This document shows positions 48,143-57,586 of a stretch of 64,000 nucleotides of DNA, piece by piece; position 1 is the first letter of the stretch, and every line of letters starts with the position of its first letter. This DNA is from Saprospiraceae bacterium (GTDB taxonomy: Bacteria; Bacteroidota; Bacteroidia; Chitinophagales; Saprospiraceae), in NCBI GenBank assembly GCA_016711125.1, contig JADJTQ010000005.1:620001-684000 (forward strand), in the 5' to 3' direction. The position numbers were made by a program, and so were the translations under genes. The notes under the pieces are model-generated. The model worked only from the letters and a program-made list of their open reading frames with translations. It was not told the origin of the DNA and did no database searches.

Positions 48143-48910
48143 ATGACAGAATTAAAAATTAGCCTATCGGCAGTGGAGTACTTAAATACTAAGCCATTTC
48201 TTGCTGGTCTGAGTGCCCACGATGTCAGGAAAAAATTATTAATTACTCAGGACTCTCCCGCTCAGTGTTCTTACAAACTGAGGTCAGGCTTGGCTGATAT
48301 CGGGATCGTCCCGTTAGCTGATCTGTCTGAACTTCAGGGTTTTAGGCGGATCACCGAATGGGGTATTTGCTCTGACGGTCCAGTCGAATCAGTTTTATTG
48401 GTAGCTCATCAACCGATTGAAAAACTTAAACGGATCCTGTTGGATTATCAATCCAAAACCTCCAATCAACTCATGAGGATTTTAGCTGAGGATTATTTTG
48501 GATGTACCTCTGTTTTTGAAGAAACTGGTGCCGGATACGAGGGATCATTTGACATTAGTTGTGGTGCCGTCATCATTGGTGATCGTGCACTGAAAACGAG
48601 AGGTCGTTTTGCCTACCAATATGATTTGTCAGAAGCATGGAAGCAATTGACCGGCCTACCTTTCGTTTTTGCTGTCTGGGTTGCATCCATGAGAGTTAAC
48701 AAGGAGTTAGAGGCGGAGCTTGATCAAGCACTACAATCAGGAGTGAAGATGGTGAAGGAGGTAGCAAGTGAATTTATGTCCGATTTTCCTGGAATTGACA
48801 TTAATCATTACTTGAGCAATTGCATTCAATACCGGATCACTGAAAATCACGAGTCGGCCATCGAACTATTTTTTGAGAAAATTCAAATGAAGGAGGGCAT
48901 TCTTAAATGA
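48143..48910 (+). CDS. mqnA: Chorismate dehydratase
   Basis: 255-aa MqnA, converting chorismate to 3-(1-carboxyvinyloxy)benzoate, the first step of futalosine menaquinone synthesis and the source of MqnE's substrate. The fold is that of a periplasmic-binding-type protein but cytosolic. SAVEYLNTKPFLAGL, a C-S-Y-K-L-R-S-G-L-A-D segment and IVPLADLSEL match the family, as does VIIGDRAL near residue 150. The next gene starts 10 bp later, so they are probably cotranscribed. Confidence 0.93.
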   Translation: MTELKISLSAVEYLNTKPFLAGLSAHDVRKKLLITQDSPAQCSYKLRSGLADIGIVPLADLSELQGFRRITEWGICSDGPVESVLLVAHQPIEKLKRILLDYQSKTSNQLMRILAEDYFGCTSVFEETGAGYEGSFDISCGAVIIGDRALKTRGRFAYQYDLSEAWKQLTGLPFVFAVWVASMRVNKELEAELDQALQSGVKMVKEVASEFMSDFPGIDINHYLSNCIQYRITENHESAIELFFEKIQMKEGILK

Positions 48911-48920
48911 ATGAAAGGAT

Positions 48921-50378
48921 ATGGAGAAAAGCATAAAAACATTAGCCGAATTAAAAGCTTCAGGTTATACGACACGTTCGGTTAAAGATGAAACGAGAGA
49001 GAATCTTATTAACAAGATCCAAAAAAAAGAAGTGCGGTTTCCTGGCATTGTTGGCTTTGACCAAACTGTTTTGCCCGATGTTGAAAGAGCCATACTGTCA
49101 AGACATCATATCTTGCTTTTGGGTTTAAGAGGACAGGCAAAAACAGCGATAGCGCGTTTGATGACTAATCTCCTCGACGAGTGGATGCCAATTATTAAAG
49201 GGAATGAGCTAAATGATGATCCGTTGCATCCAATAACCCGGTATGGGAAAGATCTTGTTGCCGAAATGGGAGATCAGACCCCTATTGACTGGATACATCG
49301 AAGTGAGCGATATGTCGAAAAACTGGCAACGCCGGATGTAAGTATTGCCGACCTGATTGGTGATGTTGATCCAATCAAGGCAGCTACGCTAAAATTACCG
49401 TATTCAGATGAGCGGGTGATTCACTATGGATTAATTCCCCGAGCCCACAGGTCGATCTTTGTGATTAATGAGCTTCCTGACTTGCAAGCCAGAATTCAAG
49501 TGTCATTATTTAATATTTTGCAAGAAGGAGACATTCAGATCAGAGGATTTAAATTGAGATTGCCCCTTGATATCCAATTTATCTTCACAGCCAATCCTGA
49601 AGATTATACAAACAGGGGGAGTATTATCACTCCTCTAAAAGACAGGATCGAAAGCCAGGTCCTGACCCATTATCCCGAGTCGATAGAAGATGCAAAGCGA
49701 ATCACCCGGCAGGAGGCGAAGTTGTCGAAGGATCAGGAAAAAATCAAAATTCCTGAGCTATTGCATGAATTACTTGAACAGATTGCCTTCGTGGCAAGAG
49801 ATTCTGAATTGATAGATGAAAAAAGCGGTGTATCAGCCCGTTTGAGTATTTCTGCCTTTGAAAACCTCATCAGCACTGCTGAAAGACGGATGCTTATCAA
49901 TGGTGAATCCGAAACAACAGTCAGGCTTAGTGATTTTTGGGGAATCATTCCCTCGATTACCGGAAAGGTAGAATTAGTTTATGAAGGAGAGCAGGAGGGC
50001 CCCTATGCAGTCGCCCTGAAATTGATGGGTGATGCTATCAAGGAATTGTTTTTACGGCACTTGCCTAATCCCGAAAAAAGTCTCCGAAAAAATGACGTGG
50101 ACCTTTTTGAGGACATCAGGAATTGGTTTTCTCGGGGCAACAGTTTGGAGATTTATTTAGATGAAAAGGACGAGACTTATTTGCAGAAATTGGATAAGGT
50201 TCCCGGTCTGAGGGCCCTGGCTAAAAAAATCTCTGGCCATCCGGAAGAATTACAGAGCTCCCAGGAATTAATCTTATTTGCCCTGTCTGAATTTAATATT
50301 TTGACGAAAGAACTGGTCGACACAAAAATGAGTTTTGGTGATATGTTGGCCAATATGCTGGACGAACTGGATAATTAA
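48921..50378 (+). CDS. Magnesium chelatase ChlI/MoxR-type AAA+ ATPase
   Basis: 485-aa AAA+ ATPase. P-loop GLRGQAKTAIARLM at about residue 69, Walker B-like HRSIFVINELPDL, and sensor region LDIQFIFTANPEDYTNRG. The C-terminal third is a helical lid. Such ATPases remodel or insert metal into a partner, usually a VWA-domain protein encoded next door. Here the next gene is a YrdC protein and no VWA gene is present, so the partner is elsewhere. It is 10 bp downstream of mqnA. Confidence 0.85.
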   Translation: MEKSIKTLAELKASGYTTRSVKDETRENLINKIQKKEVRFPGIVGFDQTVLPDVERAILSRHHILLLGLRGQAKTAIARLMTNLLDEWMPIIKGNELNDDPLHPITRYGKDLVAEMGDQTPIDWIHRSERYVEKLATPDVSIADLIGDVDPIKAATLKLPYSDERVIHYGLIPRAHRSIFVINELPDLQARIQVSLFNILQEGDIQIRGFKLRLPLDIQFIFTANPEDYTNRGSIITPLKDRIESQVLTHYPESIEDAKRITRQEAKLSKDQEKIKIPELLHELLEQIAFVARDSELIDEKSGVSARLSISAFENLISTAERRMLINGESETTVRLSDFWGIIPSITGKVELVYEGEQEGPYAVALKLMGDAIKELFLRHLPNPEKSLRKNDVDLFEDIRNWFSRGNSLEIYLDEKDETYLQKLDKVPGLRALAKKISGHPEELQSSQELILFALSEFNILTKELVDTKMSFGDMLANMLDELDN

Positions 50379-50431
50379 TCTCATCATACAGAATCTCTTT
50401 TAGGAGAATCTTATAGTCTTTCATTTTTAAT

Positions 50432-50439
50432 TACCTTGC
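50432..50439 (+). promoter_or_regulatory. Possible -7 box TACCTTGC
   Basis: Resembles TAnnTTTG with one T fewer, 60 bp before the YrdC gene. The same octamer precedes the glycosyltransferase gene at 58392 (58343-58350). Support is weak. Confidence 0.3.
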
Positions 50440-50498
50440 AGTGAAGCTAAAATCATCCAGTAATCGAACGATTAAAGATACAGGCTCCACATCCCTCG

Positions 50499-51071
50499 AT
50501 GCGCAAGGTCCAGGAAGTTTGTCAGGCCCTTCTGGAAGGTAAAATTATTGCGTATCCTACCGATACTTTGTTTGCCATAGGGTGTGATCCCTGGCAGAAA
50601 AGATCGGTTTTACAATTATGTCAGATCAAGAATATCGATGCATCTAAGGCCAACCTGTCCTATTTATGTGGTGATATGTCCGGAGCAGCGGCACTAATCA
50701 GACAGATTGATAAAGAAGTCTATAAATTTATTAATCGAAATAGCCCCGGACCTGTTACTTTTATCTTGGAAGCGGGTAAAGAGGTGCCTCATCATTTTAA
50801 AAATAAACGCAAGACCATTGGAATAAGAATTCCAGATCACTATTTTTTAACGATTTTACTTAAAGAGTTTGGAAGACCAATTCTTACTACTTCACTTTCC
50901 AATGATGATCAGGAGTTTTTATATCCAGATGAATTAGTACAGTTTTACAAAGGTAATTTGGATATTTGGATCGATGATGAACGACCACAAGGCAAGCCGT
51001 CTGCGGTGGTCGACTGTAGCAATTGGCCGCCCGATATTCTGAGGGATAGTGGACATATTCTCAATTTCTAA
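50499..51071 (+). CDS. YrdC/Sua5/YciO-family protein (L-threonylcarbamoyladenylate synthase type)
   Basis: 190 aa of the YrdC fold. KIIAYPTDTLFAIGCDPWQK, SPGPVTFILEAGKEVPHHF and KTIGIRIPDHYF are the three classic motifs that bind threonine/bicarbonate/ATP for t6A tRNA modification. YciO-like paralogs share the fold with uncertain activity, so the exact role is open. The motif C-S-N-W in PSAVVDCSN near the end is usual. Confidence 0.88.
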   Translation: MRKVQEVCQALLEGKIIAYPTDTLFAIGCDPWQKRSVLQLCQIKNIDASKANLSYLCGDMSGAAALIRQIDKEVYKFINRNSPGPVTFILEAGKEVPHHFKNKRKTIGIRIPDHYFLTILLKEFGRPILTTSLSNDDQEFLYPDELVQFYKGNLDIWIDDERPQGKPSAVVDCSNWPPDILRDSGHILNF

Positions 51072-51244
51072 CGCTCACCCGGGGACTCGAAGGCTTCATT
51101 TGTGCCGAAATCAAAGATATCGTAATCCCTAGTTTCATTGGGAAAGATCAACCGATTGATTACAGCAATGTATCAGGAGCACGAGGAAAATCTATTTTCG
51201 ATGCTTGTGCAGTTCGTGGCTCTGAAGAAATGACCTGACCAACA

Positions 51245-51530
51245 GTATTTGGTAAGATCCCCACTGAGGCACCAAGCGCACAAAGAAATCACAATCCAGA
51301 AACAGGCTCTTGGTGTACTAGTGTTTCCGTAGGAAAGATCATCTTGCTAATTGTGCAATCTCTCACAAAGGCACAAGAAAACAAATACTTTTTATGATTC
51401 GATTTTTATACAAGGTTAACACCTTGGGAAGAGATGATACACTAATTGTGCAGATGCTCACAGAGACACCAGGAACACTAAATATATTTTTATGAATTCA
51501 ATTTTAGTACACTGGTGTCTCCGCGGGTAA
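51245..51530. repeat. Second cluster of imperfect palindromic repeats
   Basis: Units carry facing arms such as GAGACACCAGGAACACTA (near 51464) and TAGTACACTGGTGTCTC (near 51507), and GAGGCACCAAGCGCAC paired with CTTGGTGTACTAGTGTTTCC. Related to the cluster at about 46110-46420. Probably dispersed non-coding repeats with stem-loop potential. Confidence 0.55.
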
Positions 51531-51741
51531 GATCAATCATTGCATCTTCAAACCTAGAGTTACCACTCTATGTCAATCACATTCTATCTGAATTTCCCCT
51601 GAGTTTTAGGAAACCAGTGGTCGTCCTAAGCCCAAGCATAATAACAGAGTATGAAAATAGGTCACACAGTTTGAAGGCCAGCTTAAAAAGCAGATGAATA
51701 AGTTGGATTGCGTAAGTCGTTAACGTAAAAACAGCTTGCGA

Positions 51742-51903
51742 TTAAGGTCGACTGAAGGTACGTTTTACCCTCGAATTCAGTCCCCAGTTGTTCTGCAATG
51801 TAAGCTTGTCAAATTGCTTTACCAAAAAGGATTGAACGAGGTCTTTGGGCTCACTTACAGAAACCTCACTCTTGGCTTCTGAAAGTTCGTTGTTTGTTGT
51901 CAT
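51742..51903 (-). CDS. Possible small protein, 53 aa
   Basis: ATG 51903 to TAA. Starts MTTNNELSEAKSEVSVSEPK and is basic at the end (SRVKRTFSRP). No domain. Included because the amino-acid composition is protein-like and it lies just downstream of another small ORF on the same strand. Confidence 0.35.
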   Translation of the reverse strand: MTTNNELSEAKSEVSVSEPKDLVQSFLVKQFDKLTLQNNWGLNSRVKRTFSRP

Positions 51904-51975
51904 AGGATAGAAACTAAAATTTGTTATAAGGTACAGGTGTAACGATTCGAAATATCAGAATGTTTCCTCTGGTGG

Positions 51976-52170
51976 TCAACTTTTTACGAAATTTAACACA
52001 TATAATGTTTTCCCATAACATTTACCCTCATACGACCGAAACTGCTCGAGAAATACGAAGTTCTGCGTTTTTGTCGTGGGGGAAATTAAATTTGTATGGG
52101 AGGATTTATTTTGGTTAGAATAAAAGTAAAGTGTATCTTTCACGGAATATTTTAAGGCAACTGTTTTCAT
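51976..52170 (-). CDS. Possible small hypothetical protein, 64 aa
   Basis: Starts MKTVALKYSVKDTLYFYSNQ. Unremarkable composition, no domain recognised. It may pair with 51742-51903. Confidence 0.3.
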   Translation of the reverse strand: MKTVALKYSVKDTLYFYSNQNKSSHTNLISPTTKTQNFVFLEQFRSYEGKCYGKTLYVLNFVKS

Positions 52171-52431
52171 AGTTTATTAATTTTTTAGGGTGTATTGAGC
52201 GTTTGAGTCAAATCAGACGCTCATTCTCTTTTTAGGAGGTACGGGTTCGGGTCAAGATCCTGGAATTTGGTTTGAAAAGCTTGGCTTTCACTAGATGTGA
52301 GCTATCGCCAATCAGCTATTGATCTTTGCAACAAGTTCATGATGCTCGTCATAGAGGCCAAACGGAGCCTGTCACACCAATGTGAAGTATTGGAAATGGT
52401 CCATTGCGGTCTAAGCCGGACTTTGTCTCAT

Positions 52432-54522
52432 TTACCTGAGTAAAGTCACCTCGCCACGCACAGTTTTTGTGCTGCCATCAAGTAGTTCCAGCACTGCCTG
52501 ATAGGCGTAAACATCAGCAGGAGCAGCTTCACCATTGTGGCGACCATCCCAACCATTTTCTCCCGTGCCCTCAAAAACCACTTGTCCCCAACGATTGAAA
52601 ATCTTGAATTCCATGAGCTCTATATTGCCGAAGATGAGGACTTTGAAACTATCGTTCATCTGGTCGCCATTCGGTGTGAAGGCATTGGGAATTTCGTATT
52701 TGGGTGGATTGCCGACTACAATGGTTTGTCCCATACCCATACAACCTTGCAGTGAGGTCACCTCAACTTTAAATACATTATCCCCCTCAGCGATCACCGT
52801 GGCATCGATTGAAGTTGCATTGCCTTCGATCATTTGGCCATTAACTGACCATTTAAACGTATTGGACTCCGGTAGACCTGAAGTTAATGAAATGGTAGTT
52901 CCGATTTCAACCGGACCTGGAGGTGTTGCCGAAACAAAAGCATTGGGTGTGGGATAGGTCTGCACAACCACTCCCCCGATACCCAAACAGCCATCAGGTT
53001 TGGTGCCCATCACCTGATACGCTGTTGTTTGACTAGGAGATGCAACGGGACTATCACATTTACTGCAATCAAGGGCTTGGCCTGACCATTCCAGATCTTC
53101 GGAGAGAACAACATCCGGGCTAAATAACCTGACCGGTTCACCAGGGCATACAGTTGTGTCCGGATCTATCGGTATTACTTCGGGTGGGAAAATATTCACA
53201 TTTACTGAGCCTGATGCCGGGCATCCCATACTCATACCGGTCACCGTAAAAGTCATTGATTCTGAGACCCTGATGGTTGGATCAGCACAGTCAGTACAAC
53301 TTATGCCAGTCTCCGGACTCCACATGATCTCGTCAAATTGGGCCGCATTGAGCAAGACAACTTTAACGGGTTGGTTAGGGCATACAGTTGTATCAGTGAC
53401 CGAGAGATTGACCGGAGGATTGATGACGATCAGCAATACACTATCGGTCACGGTGCAGGCATTGTTTGTCGCGGTGAGTCGGAAATACGAGGTGTCTTCC
53501 GTAGTAAAAGTGAAATTCTGTAAAGTATCGGCACTCAGAGGTCCTCCTGCATCATAAACCCATTTAAACTCCACATCCGGAAAATCGGGTGGATAGAGAT
53601 ATCGCGAGAACAAGGTTACCTTTTCACCCGGACAGTATGTTTCTTTCTCAGGAATAATAGAGATAGGCAGATCTGGTAAAGAATCGACTCTGACCACAAC
53701 TGAATCCAGAACCTCACAGTCACTGTTGGTAAACATGAGATAATAAGTGCGGGTCTCATTGGTATTTACCTGGATCGACTGATCAGCCAACACGGTTAAG
53801 GTCGAATCCAATGGCGACCATATATAGTCTCCAGTCGGGTTTCCAATAATATCGACCGTAATATTCGCTTGCTCTCCCAGACATACATAGGCAGTATCAA
53901 CTACATTGAAAGTAATGCCGGTGCGAAGGTTAATCAGTATTTCGTCCTCTGCCTGACAATCACCTAACGAGGTGAATACTTTGACGGTCATTTCTTCGCT
54001 AGAAATGAAACTGATTTGACTACCTATAAGCGTATCATTGCCCACGACCCAAAGATATTCACCGGGTATTACGGCACTTAAATTGACAGATTCACCCTGA
54101 CAAACTTCTATCATGTCAGGTTCGATCACGACTTCGAGGCCATCAAGGATCAATATATTTAGATTTAATAATCGATTACCTGTCTCGTCGATCACGATGA
54201 TGCTGATTGTCTCCCGGTCTTCAGCCATATTGTCGCTGATGGCGCTTATCGGTATTCTTAATTCTGACTGACCGGGTATGAAGGTAAGTTCGGTGGTCCC
54301 AATCGTATAGTCGACACCAGCAGTCGCTGAGCCCTGAAGCAGGAAATTATAGGTGATACTATCATTGGTAAGGGTCCTGGCAAAGACCAGTGTGTCTGCT
54401 ATTTCCGCGCACCCTTCGACCATAAAAGCTCCGTCGGCCTGATGATCAAAAGTCAGTGTTAGATCCTGTGCGGACAGCAAAAAAGGAAATAACAAAATTA
54501 TTACAAATTCGCAATTCTTCAT
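52432..54522 (-). CDS. Secreted Ig-like/Calx-beta protein with gliding-motility C-terminal sorting domain
   Basis: About 696 aa from the preferred start MKNCEFVIILLFPFLLSAQ (ATG 54522). An upstream ATG at 54582 would add 20 residues before a poor signal peptide. A Calx-beta-like N-terminal domain (YTIGTTELTFIPGQSELRIP) is followed by several cysteine-containing Ig-like/PKD-type repeats (CPGEKVTLFSR, CPNQPVKVVLL, CPGEPVRLFSP). The last 90 residues are a gliding-motility-associated (type B) sorting domain: PNAFTPNGDQMNDSFKV, then FNRWGQVVFEG and GWDGRHNG. It is therefore cargo of the type IX secretion system and surface-exposed. Confidence 0.9.
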   Translation of the reverse strand: MKNCEFVIILLFPFLLSAQDLTLTFDHQADGAFMVEGCAEIADTLVFARTLTNDSITYNFLLQGSATAGVDYTIGTTELTFIPGQSELRIPISAISDNMAEDRETISIIVIDETGNRLLNLNILILDGLEVVIEPDMIEVCQGESVNLSAVIPGEYLWVVGNDTLIGSQISFISSEEMTVKVFTSLGDCQAEDEILINLRTGITFNVVDTAYVCLGEQANITVDIIGNPTGDYIWSPLDSTLTVLADQSIQVNTNETRTYYLMFTNSDCEVLDSVVVRVDSLPDLPISIIPEKETYCPGEKVTLFSRYLYPPDFPDVEFKWVYDAGGPLSADTLQNFTFTTEDTSYFRLTATNNACTVTDSVLLIVINPPVNLSVTDTTVCPNQPVKVVLLNAAQFDEIMWSPETGISCTDCADPTIRVSESMTFTVTGMSMGCPASGSVNVNIFPPEVIPIDPDTTVCPGEPVRLFSPDVVLSEDLEWSGQALDCSKCDSPVASPSQTTAYQVMGTKPDGCLGIGGVVVQTYPTPNAFVSATPPGPVEIGTTISLTSGLPESNTFKWSVNGQMIEGNATSIDATVIAEGDNVFKVEVTSLQGCMGMGQTIVVGNPPKYEIPNAFTPNGDQMNDSFKVLIFGNIELMEFKIFNRWGQVVFEGTGENGWDGRHNGEAAPADVYAYQAVLELLDGSTKTVRGEVTLLR

Positions 54523-54732
54523 AGTACTAACGGTAAAAATCAAAAATACACACAAAATTGAGATCGGAGAGGTTTTATCCAAGATCTTACAAAATAAAGC
54601 AGTTACATATATTACTGAAACATTATAATAGCACCATTCGTAAGAGATGTCACCCTGATGCCCAACTACGGACTTCCGACTTCCGGCTTCGGGCCTCCCT
54701 CTTCCGACTCATATCTCAAACGTTTCAAATAT

Positions 54733-55125
54733 TTATTTTGTACAATTGTCCAGTTCTGACTGTACCTGAATTGCGGTTTTAGGAGCCAGATGAGGTTGCC
54801 AGGTATGTCTAATATAATTATAGATGTTGGATATTTCCACATTGTTTAGTTCGGGGATGGCAGGCATGGGAAAAATGAATTCCTTCTGCACTACTGTAAT
54901 GGTATCAGAAAGCCCCTGCCGGATAATACAAGAAAATTGGTCAGCATAGTCTTGGAATTCTGGTGTATTGAGAGGAGGATAGAGACTCATCAATCCCTTG
55001 CCGTCTGCCATATGACAGTTGGCACAATGTAAACTGTATAATCGCTCACCTTGCTGATAGGGGTTCTGCTGACATCCGCATGCTGTCAAGAGCAAAATCA
55101 GAAAGATGAAATTAATCCATTTCAT
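54733..55125 (-). CDS. Lipoprotein cytochrome c
   Basis: 130 aa from ATG 55125 (MKWINFIFLILLLTACG, lipobox Cys 16). The heme motif is LHCANCHMADGKG and a Met for the sixth ligand lies in FPMPAIPEL. It overlaps the SCO gene upstream by 14 bp, so the two are coupled. Such small c-type cytochromes shuttle electrons in the periplasm. Longer readings from 55215 start inside the SCO gene and are unlikely. Confidence 0.85.
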   Translation of the reverse strand: MKWINFIFLILLLTACGCQQNPYQQGERLYSLHCANCHMADGKGLMSLYPPLNTPEFQDYADQFSCIIRQGLSDTITVVQKEFIFPMPAIPELNNVEISNIYNYIRHTWQPHLAPKTAIQVQSELDNCTK

Positions 55126-55726
55126 GAAATAACTTCCTGATGTCACCGGCAAGTTTATCCACAGATTCAGGATCAGTGCCATCTCCATAGGAACGAATAT
55201 GTCCCTGACCATCAATTAAGATTAATCTGCCACTATGATCAAATCCTCCGGGAGCAGAATCATCTTCAAAAGCGACATTAAAAAACTGATTGGCCACTGC
55301 ATTGATTTCCTCTTTTTTCAGTTGAACGAGATGCCAGGTACCAGATTGAATATCAAGTTTTTCACTATATCTTTTCAGCACGGGTACGCTGTCTTTCCGG
55401 TAATCTACGGACATCGAAAGGAACTTTAGATCCTCTCGATCCTGAAACTTATCGCGCAACCTCAACATTTGGGTTTTGACCTTAGGGCATATCGTAGGAC
55501 AAGAGGTAAAAAAAAAGTCTGCGATGTAAGCATTGCCAGACATGGTTTGGCTAGATACAGTGTTACTGTCCTGGTCTATGAACTCCCATGGAGGAACTGT
55601 GTAATATTGCATTTTACCATCAACCTCTTCAGACTCACCAAGATATGGCAATGGATTGTTATCAGAGCCGCAGCCTAGGAATAAAAGGAGCAAAAGTAAA
55701 ATTGCAGGCAGATCAATTTCCCTCAT
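55112..55726 (-). CDS. SCO1/SenC-family copper/redox lipoprotein
   Basis: About 204 aa from ATG 55726 (lipobox FLGC, Cys 19). The thioredoxin-like domain has FFTSCPTICPKVKTQM with the Cx3C copper site and a distal histidine in GGFDHSGRL. SCO proteins deliver copper to cytochrome oxidase CuA or act as periplasmic thiol-reductases. It overlaps the gene before it by 14 bp and the cytochrome c gene after it by 14 bp: one operon. Confidence 0.92.
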   Translation of the reverse strand: MREIDLPAILLLLLLFLGCGSDNNPLPYLGESEEVDGKMQYYTVPPWEFIDQDSNTVSSQTMSGNAYIADFFFTSCPTICPKVKTQMLRLRDKFQDREDLKFLSMSVDYRKDSVPVLKRYSEKLDIQSGTWHLVQLKKEEINAVANQFFNVAFEDDSAPGGFDHSGRLILIDGQGHIRSYGDGTDPESVDKLAGDIRKLFHEMD

Positions 55727-56171
55727 TTGGCACCTGGATTGGATTTTGGACAATGAATTCTTCGGCGGCCTTAATGCTGTTGAGCATCAGCGTTTTCATA
55801 TCCTCTGCTGATGCCTTCTCGTTGAGTAAAAATACTTCCTTTTCTTCGGCAGGGATTGAATCAAATTTGGAAAAACCGTCCATCCAGTCCCACATGGCAC
55901 TCTCCGAACGGTTGAGTTGACCGAGTACCTGGTTGGCTTCTTTAAGTTTTTCCACTTCGACAGGCTGAATTGATCTTAATTCTTTCAGTTTGTCACCCAG
56001 CAGGGCTTGCAATCCGGTTAAGAGTGACATCTTTGGCATCACTTCATCATGAATGGCGAGTACCTCCTGGTGCAAGGATCTGAGGTCTTTTGGCACATTT
56101 TGACTGCTTCCAGCCTCGTTTGACTGGCAGGCCACTAAGCTTAAGAAAGTCAAAAAGAATAAATTTCGCAT
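55713..56171 (-). CDS. Lipoprotein of unknown function
   Basis: 152 aa from ATG 56171 (MRNLFFLTFLSLVACQS; lipobox Cys 15). The mature part is an alpha-helical, charged stretch with heptad-like spacing (LHQEVLAIHDEVMPKMSLLT), a probable helical bundle. Homologs tend to be adjacent to SCO and cytochrome c genes in Bacteroidota, which suggests a shared respiratory role. It is the first gene of the three-gene operon. Confidence 0.7.
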   Translation of the reverse strand: MRNLFFLTFLSLVACQSNEAGSSQNVPKDLRSLHQEVLAIHDEVMPKMSLLTGLQALLGDKLKELRSIQPVEVEKLKEANQVLGQLNRSESAMWDWMDGFSKFDSIPAEEKEVFLLNEKASAEDMKTLMLNSIKAAEEFIVQNPIQVPNEGN

Positions 56172-56296
56172 AGTCATTAAATCGATAGTGCATAGAAAAT
56201 TGTAACAAACAGTCGTCCTGCTTGTTTTGAAGTGCGAAGGTATGTAAAGTATAAACAACAAGGTAAAATTGTAGCAACTTGTAAACTTCTAATAAG

Positions 56297-57586
56297 ATGG
56301 AACGAAGAAGCATAGTATGGTTTCGATCCGACCTTCGATTGCATGATAATCAAGCTTTGGTGGAGGCAGTGCATTCCTCGGATTGCATAGTGGCTGTTTA
56401 CGTTTTCGATACACGGGTTTTTGAAGGCACCACAAGTTATGGATTCAAAAAAACAGGAGTACATCGGGCCCGCTTTATCAAAGAGGCGGTAAGAGCGCTC
56501 CGGGAAGACCTGCGAGAACGGGGTGGTGAGCTGATTGTGCGAGTAGGACATCCGGAAGTAGAAATATATGAACTAGCTCGTAAATTAAGAACGAGTTGGG
56601 TTTTTTGTAACCGGGAGAGAACATCAGAGGAAGTCTTTGTGCAGGATCAACTTGAAAAGAAGCTCTGGTCAATAGGTCAGGAAATCCGATTTGAGAGAGG
56701 TAAAATGCTACTTTATACTCAGGATTTACCTTTTCCTATAACCCACGCTCCAGATCAGTTTGCCACATTTAAGAAGGAAACTGAGCATTTTGTGAGAATT
56801 CGAAGCCCTTTCGCAATACCCCAAATAAAAACACTGGACTGCGACGTTGAATGTGGTGATCTGCCGATGCTTAGTGATTTCGGACACGACAATTTCGGTC
56901 TGTCGGAAGATTCTGAATTCGTCAGAGGGGGTGAGCAGATTGGAATGGAACGCATGAAGAATTACTTCATTAATTATGTAGAAAGTGCTGGTGGAGAGAG
57001 TCATATGCACACTCATCTGTCACCTTGGGTTAGTCAGGGTTGCCTTTCGCCGAAGTCGATTTATCATCATATGATGATAAATTCGAATGATGAGTTTTTC
57101 AATAGCACATCACCCGTAGTTCAGTCTTTATTGTGGAGAGACTACTATCGCCTGATGGGAAAGAAGTACAAGGAGTTGGTTTTTTTTAAGGATGGTCCTC
57201 AGCAGATGAAGATGATGGGACTCAATGATCGTATAGATCGTGCCTCAAACTGGCTTGAGGGAAAAACCGGGGTTCCAATAATTGATGCGTGCATGTCACA
57301 GTTGAGATTAACCGGATATTTAGAACATAAAGGCAGGGTGTTGTTAGCCAATTTTTTAGTACGTGAGATGGAAGTCAACTGGATAATTGGAGCTGAACTC
57401 TTTGAGTCTCTTTTACTGGATTACGATCCTTGCAGCAATTATGGTAACTGGAACCACGTGGCTGGCGTTGGAGTCGACACCACACATGAAAAAGTTATCA
57501 GTTTTGCCCATCAGGAGAAAAAACTTGACCCAGATGGGAGCTATTCCGAAAAGTGGTTATCATTGGCCAAAGACTTGCAGTATTAA
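56297..57586 (+). CDS. Photolyase/cryptochrome, DASH-like
   Basis: 429 aa. The N-terminal alpha/beta antenna domain opens RRSIVWFRSDLRLHDNQALV. The C-terminal FAD domain contains VVQSLLWRDYYRLM, the W/R-rich TGVPIIDACMSQLRLTGYLE and DYDPCSNYGNWNHVAGVG, which are photolyase/CRY-DASH hallmarks. Blue light powers repair of UV-induced pyrimidine dimers. It is divergent from the SCO operon, whose first ATG is 125 bp away. DASH versus classical class is inferred from these motifs. Confidence 0.9.
   Translation: MERRSIVWFRSDLRLHDNQALVEAVHSSDCIVAVYVFDTRVFEGTTSYGFKKTGVHRARFIKEAVRALREDLRERGGELIVRVGHPEVEIYELARKLRTSWVFCNRERTSEEVFVQDQLEKKLWSIGQEIRFERGKMLLYTQDLPFPITHAPDQFATFKKETEHFVRIRSPFAIPQIKTLDCDVECGDLPMLSDFGHDNFGLSEDSEFVRGGEQIGMERMKNYFINYVESAGGESHMHTHLSPWVSQGCLSPKSIYHHMMINSNDEFFNSTSPVVQSLLWRDYYRLMGKKYKELVFFKDGPQQMKMMGLNDRIDRASNWLEGKTGVPIIDACMSQLRLTGYLEHKGRVLLANFLVREMEVNWIIGAELFESLLLDYDPCSNYGNWNHVAGVGVDTTHEKVISFAHQEKKLDPDGSYSEKWLSLAKDLQY

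Larger units (their letters stand above)
51072..52431. other. Long gene-poor region with repeats and two tiny minus-strand ORFs
   Basis: 1.36 kb. It contains a palindromic repeat cluster (about 51245-51530) and two short minus-strand ORFs (51742-51903, 51976-52170), listed separately. The rest shows nothing recognisable. Confidence 0.5.
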
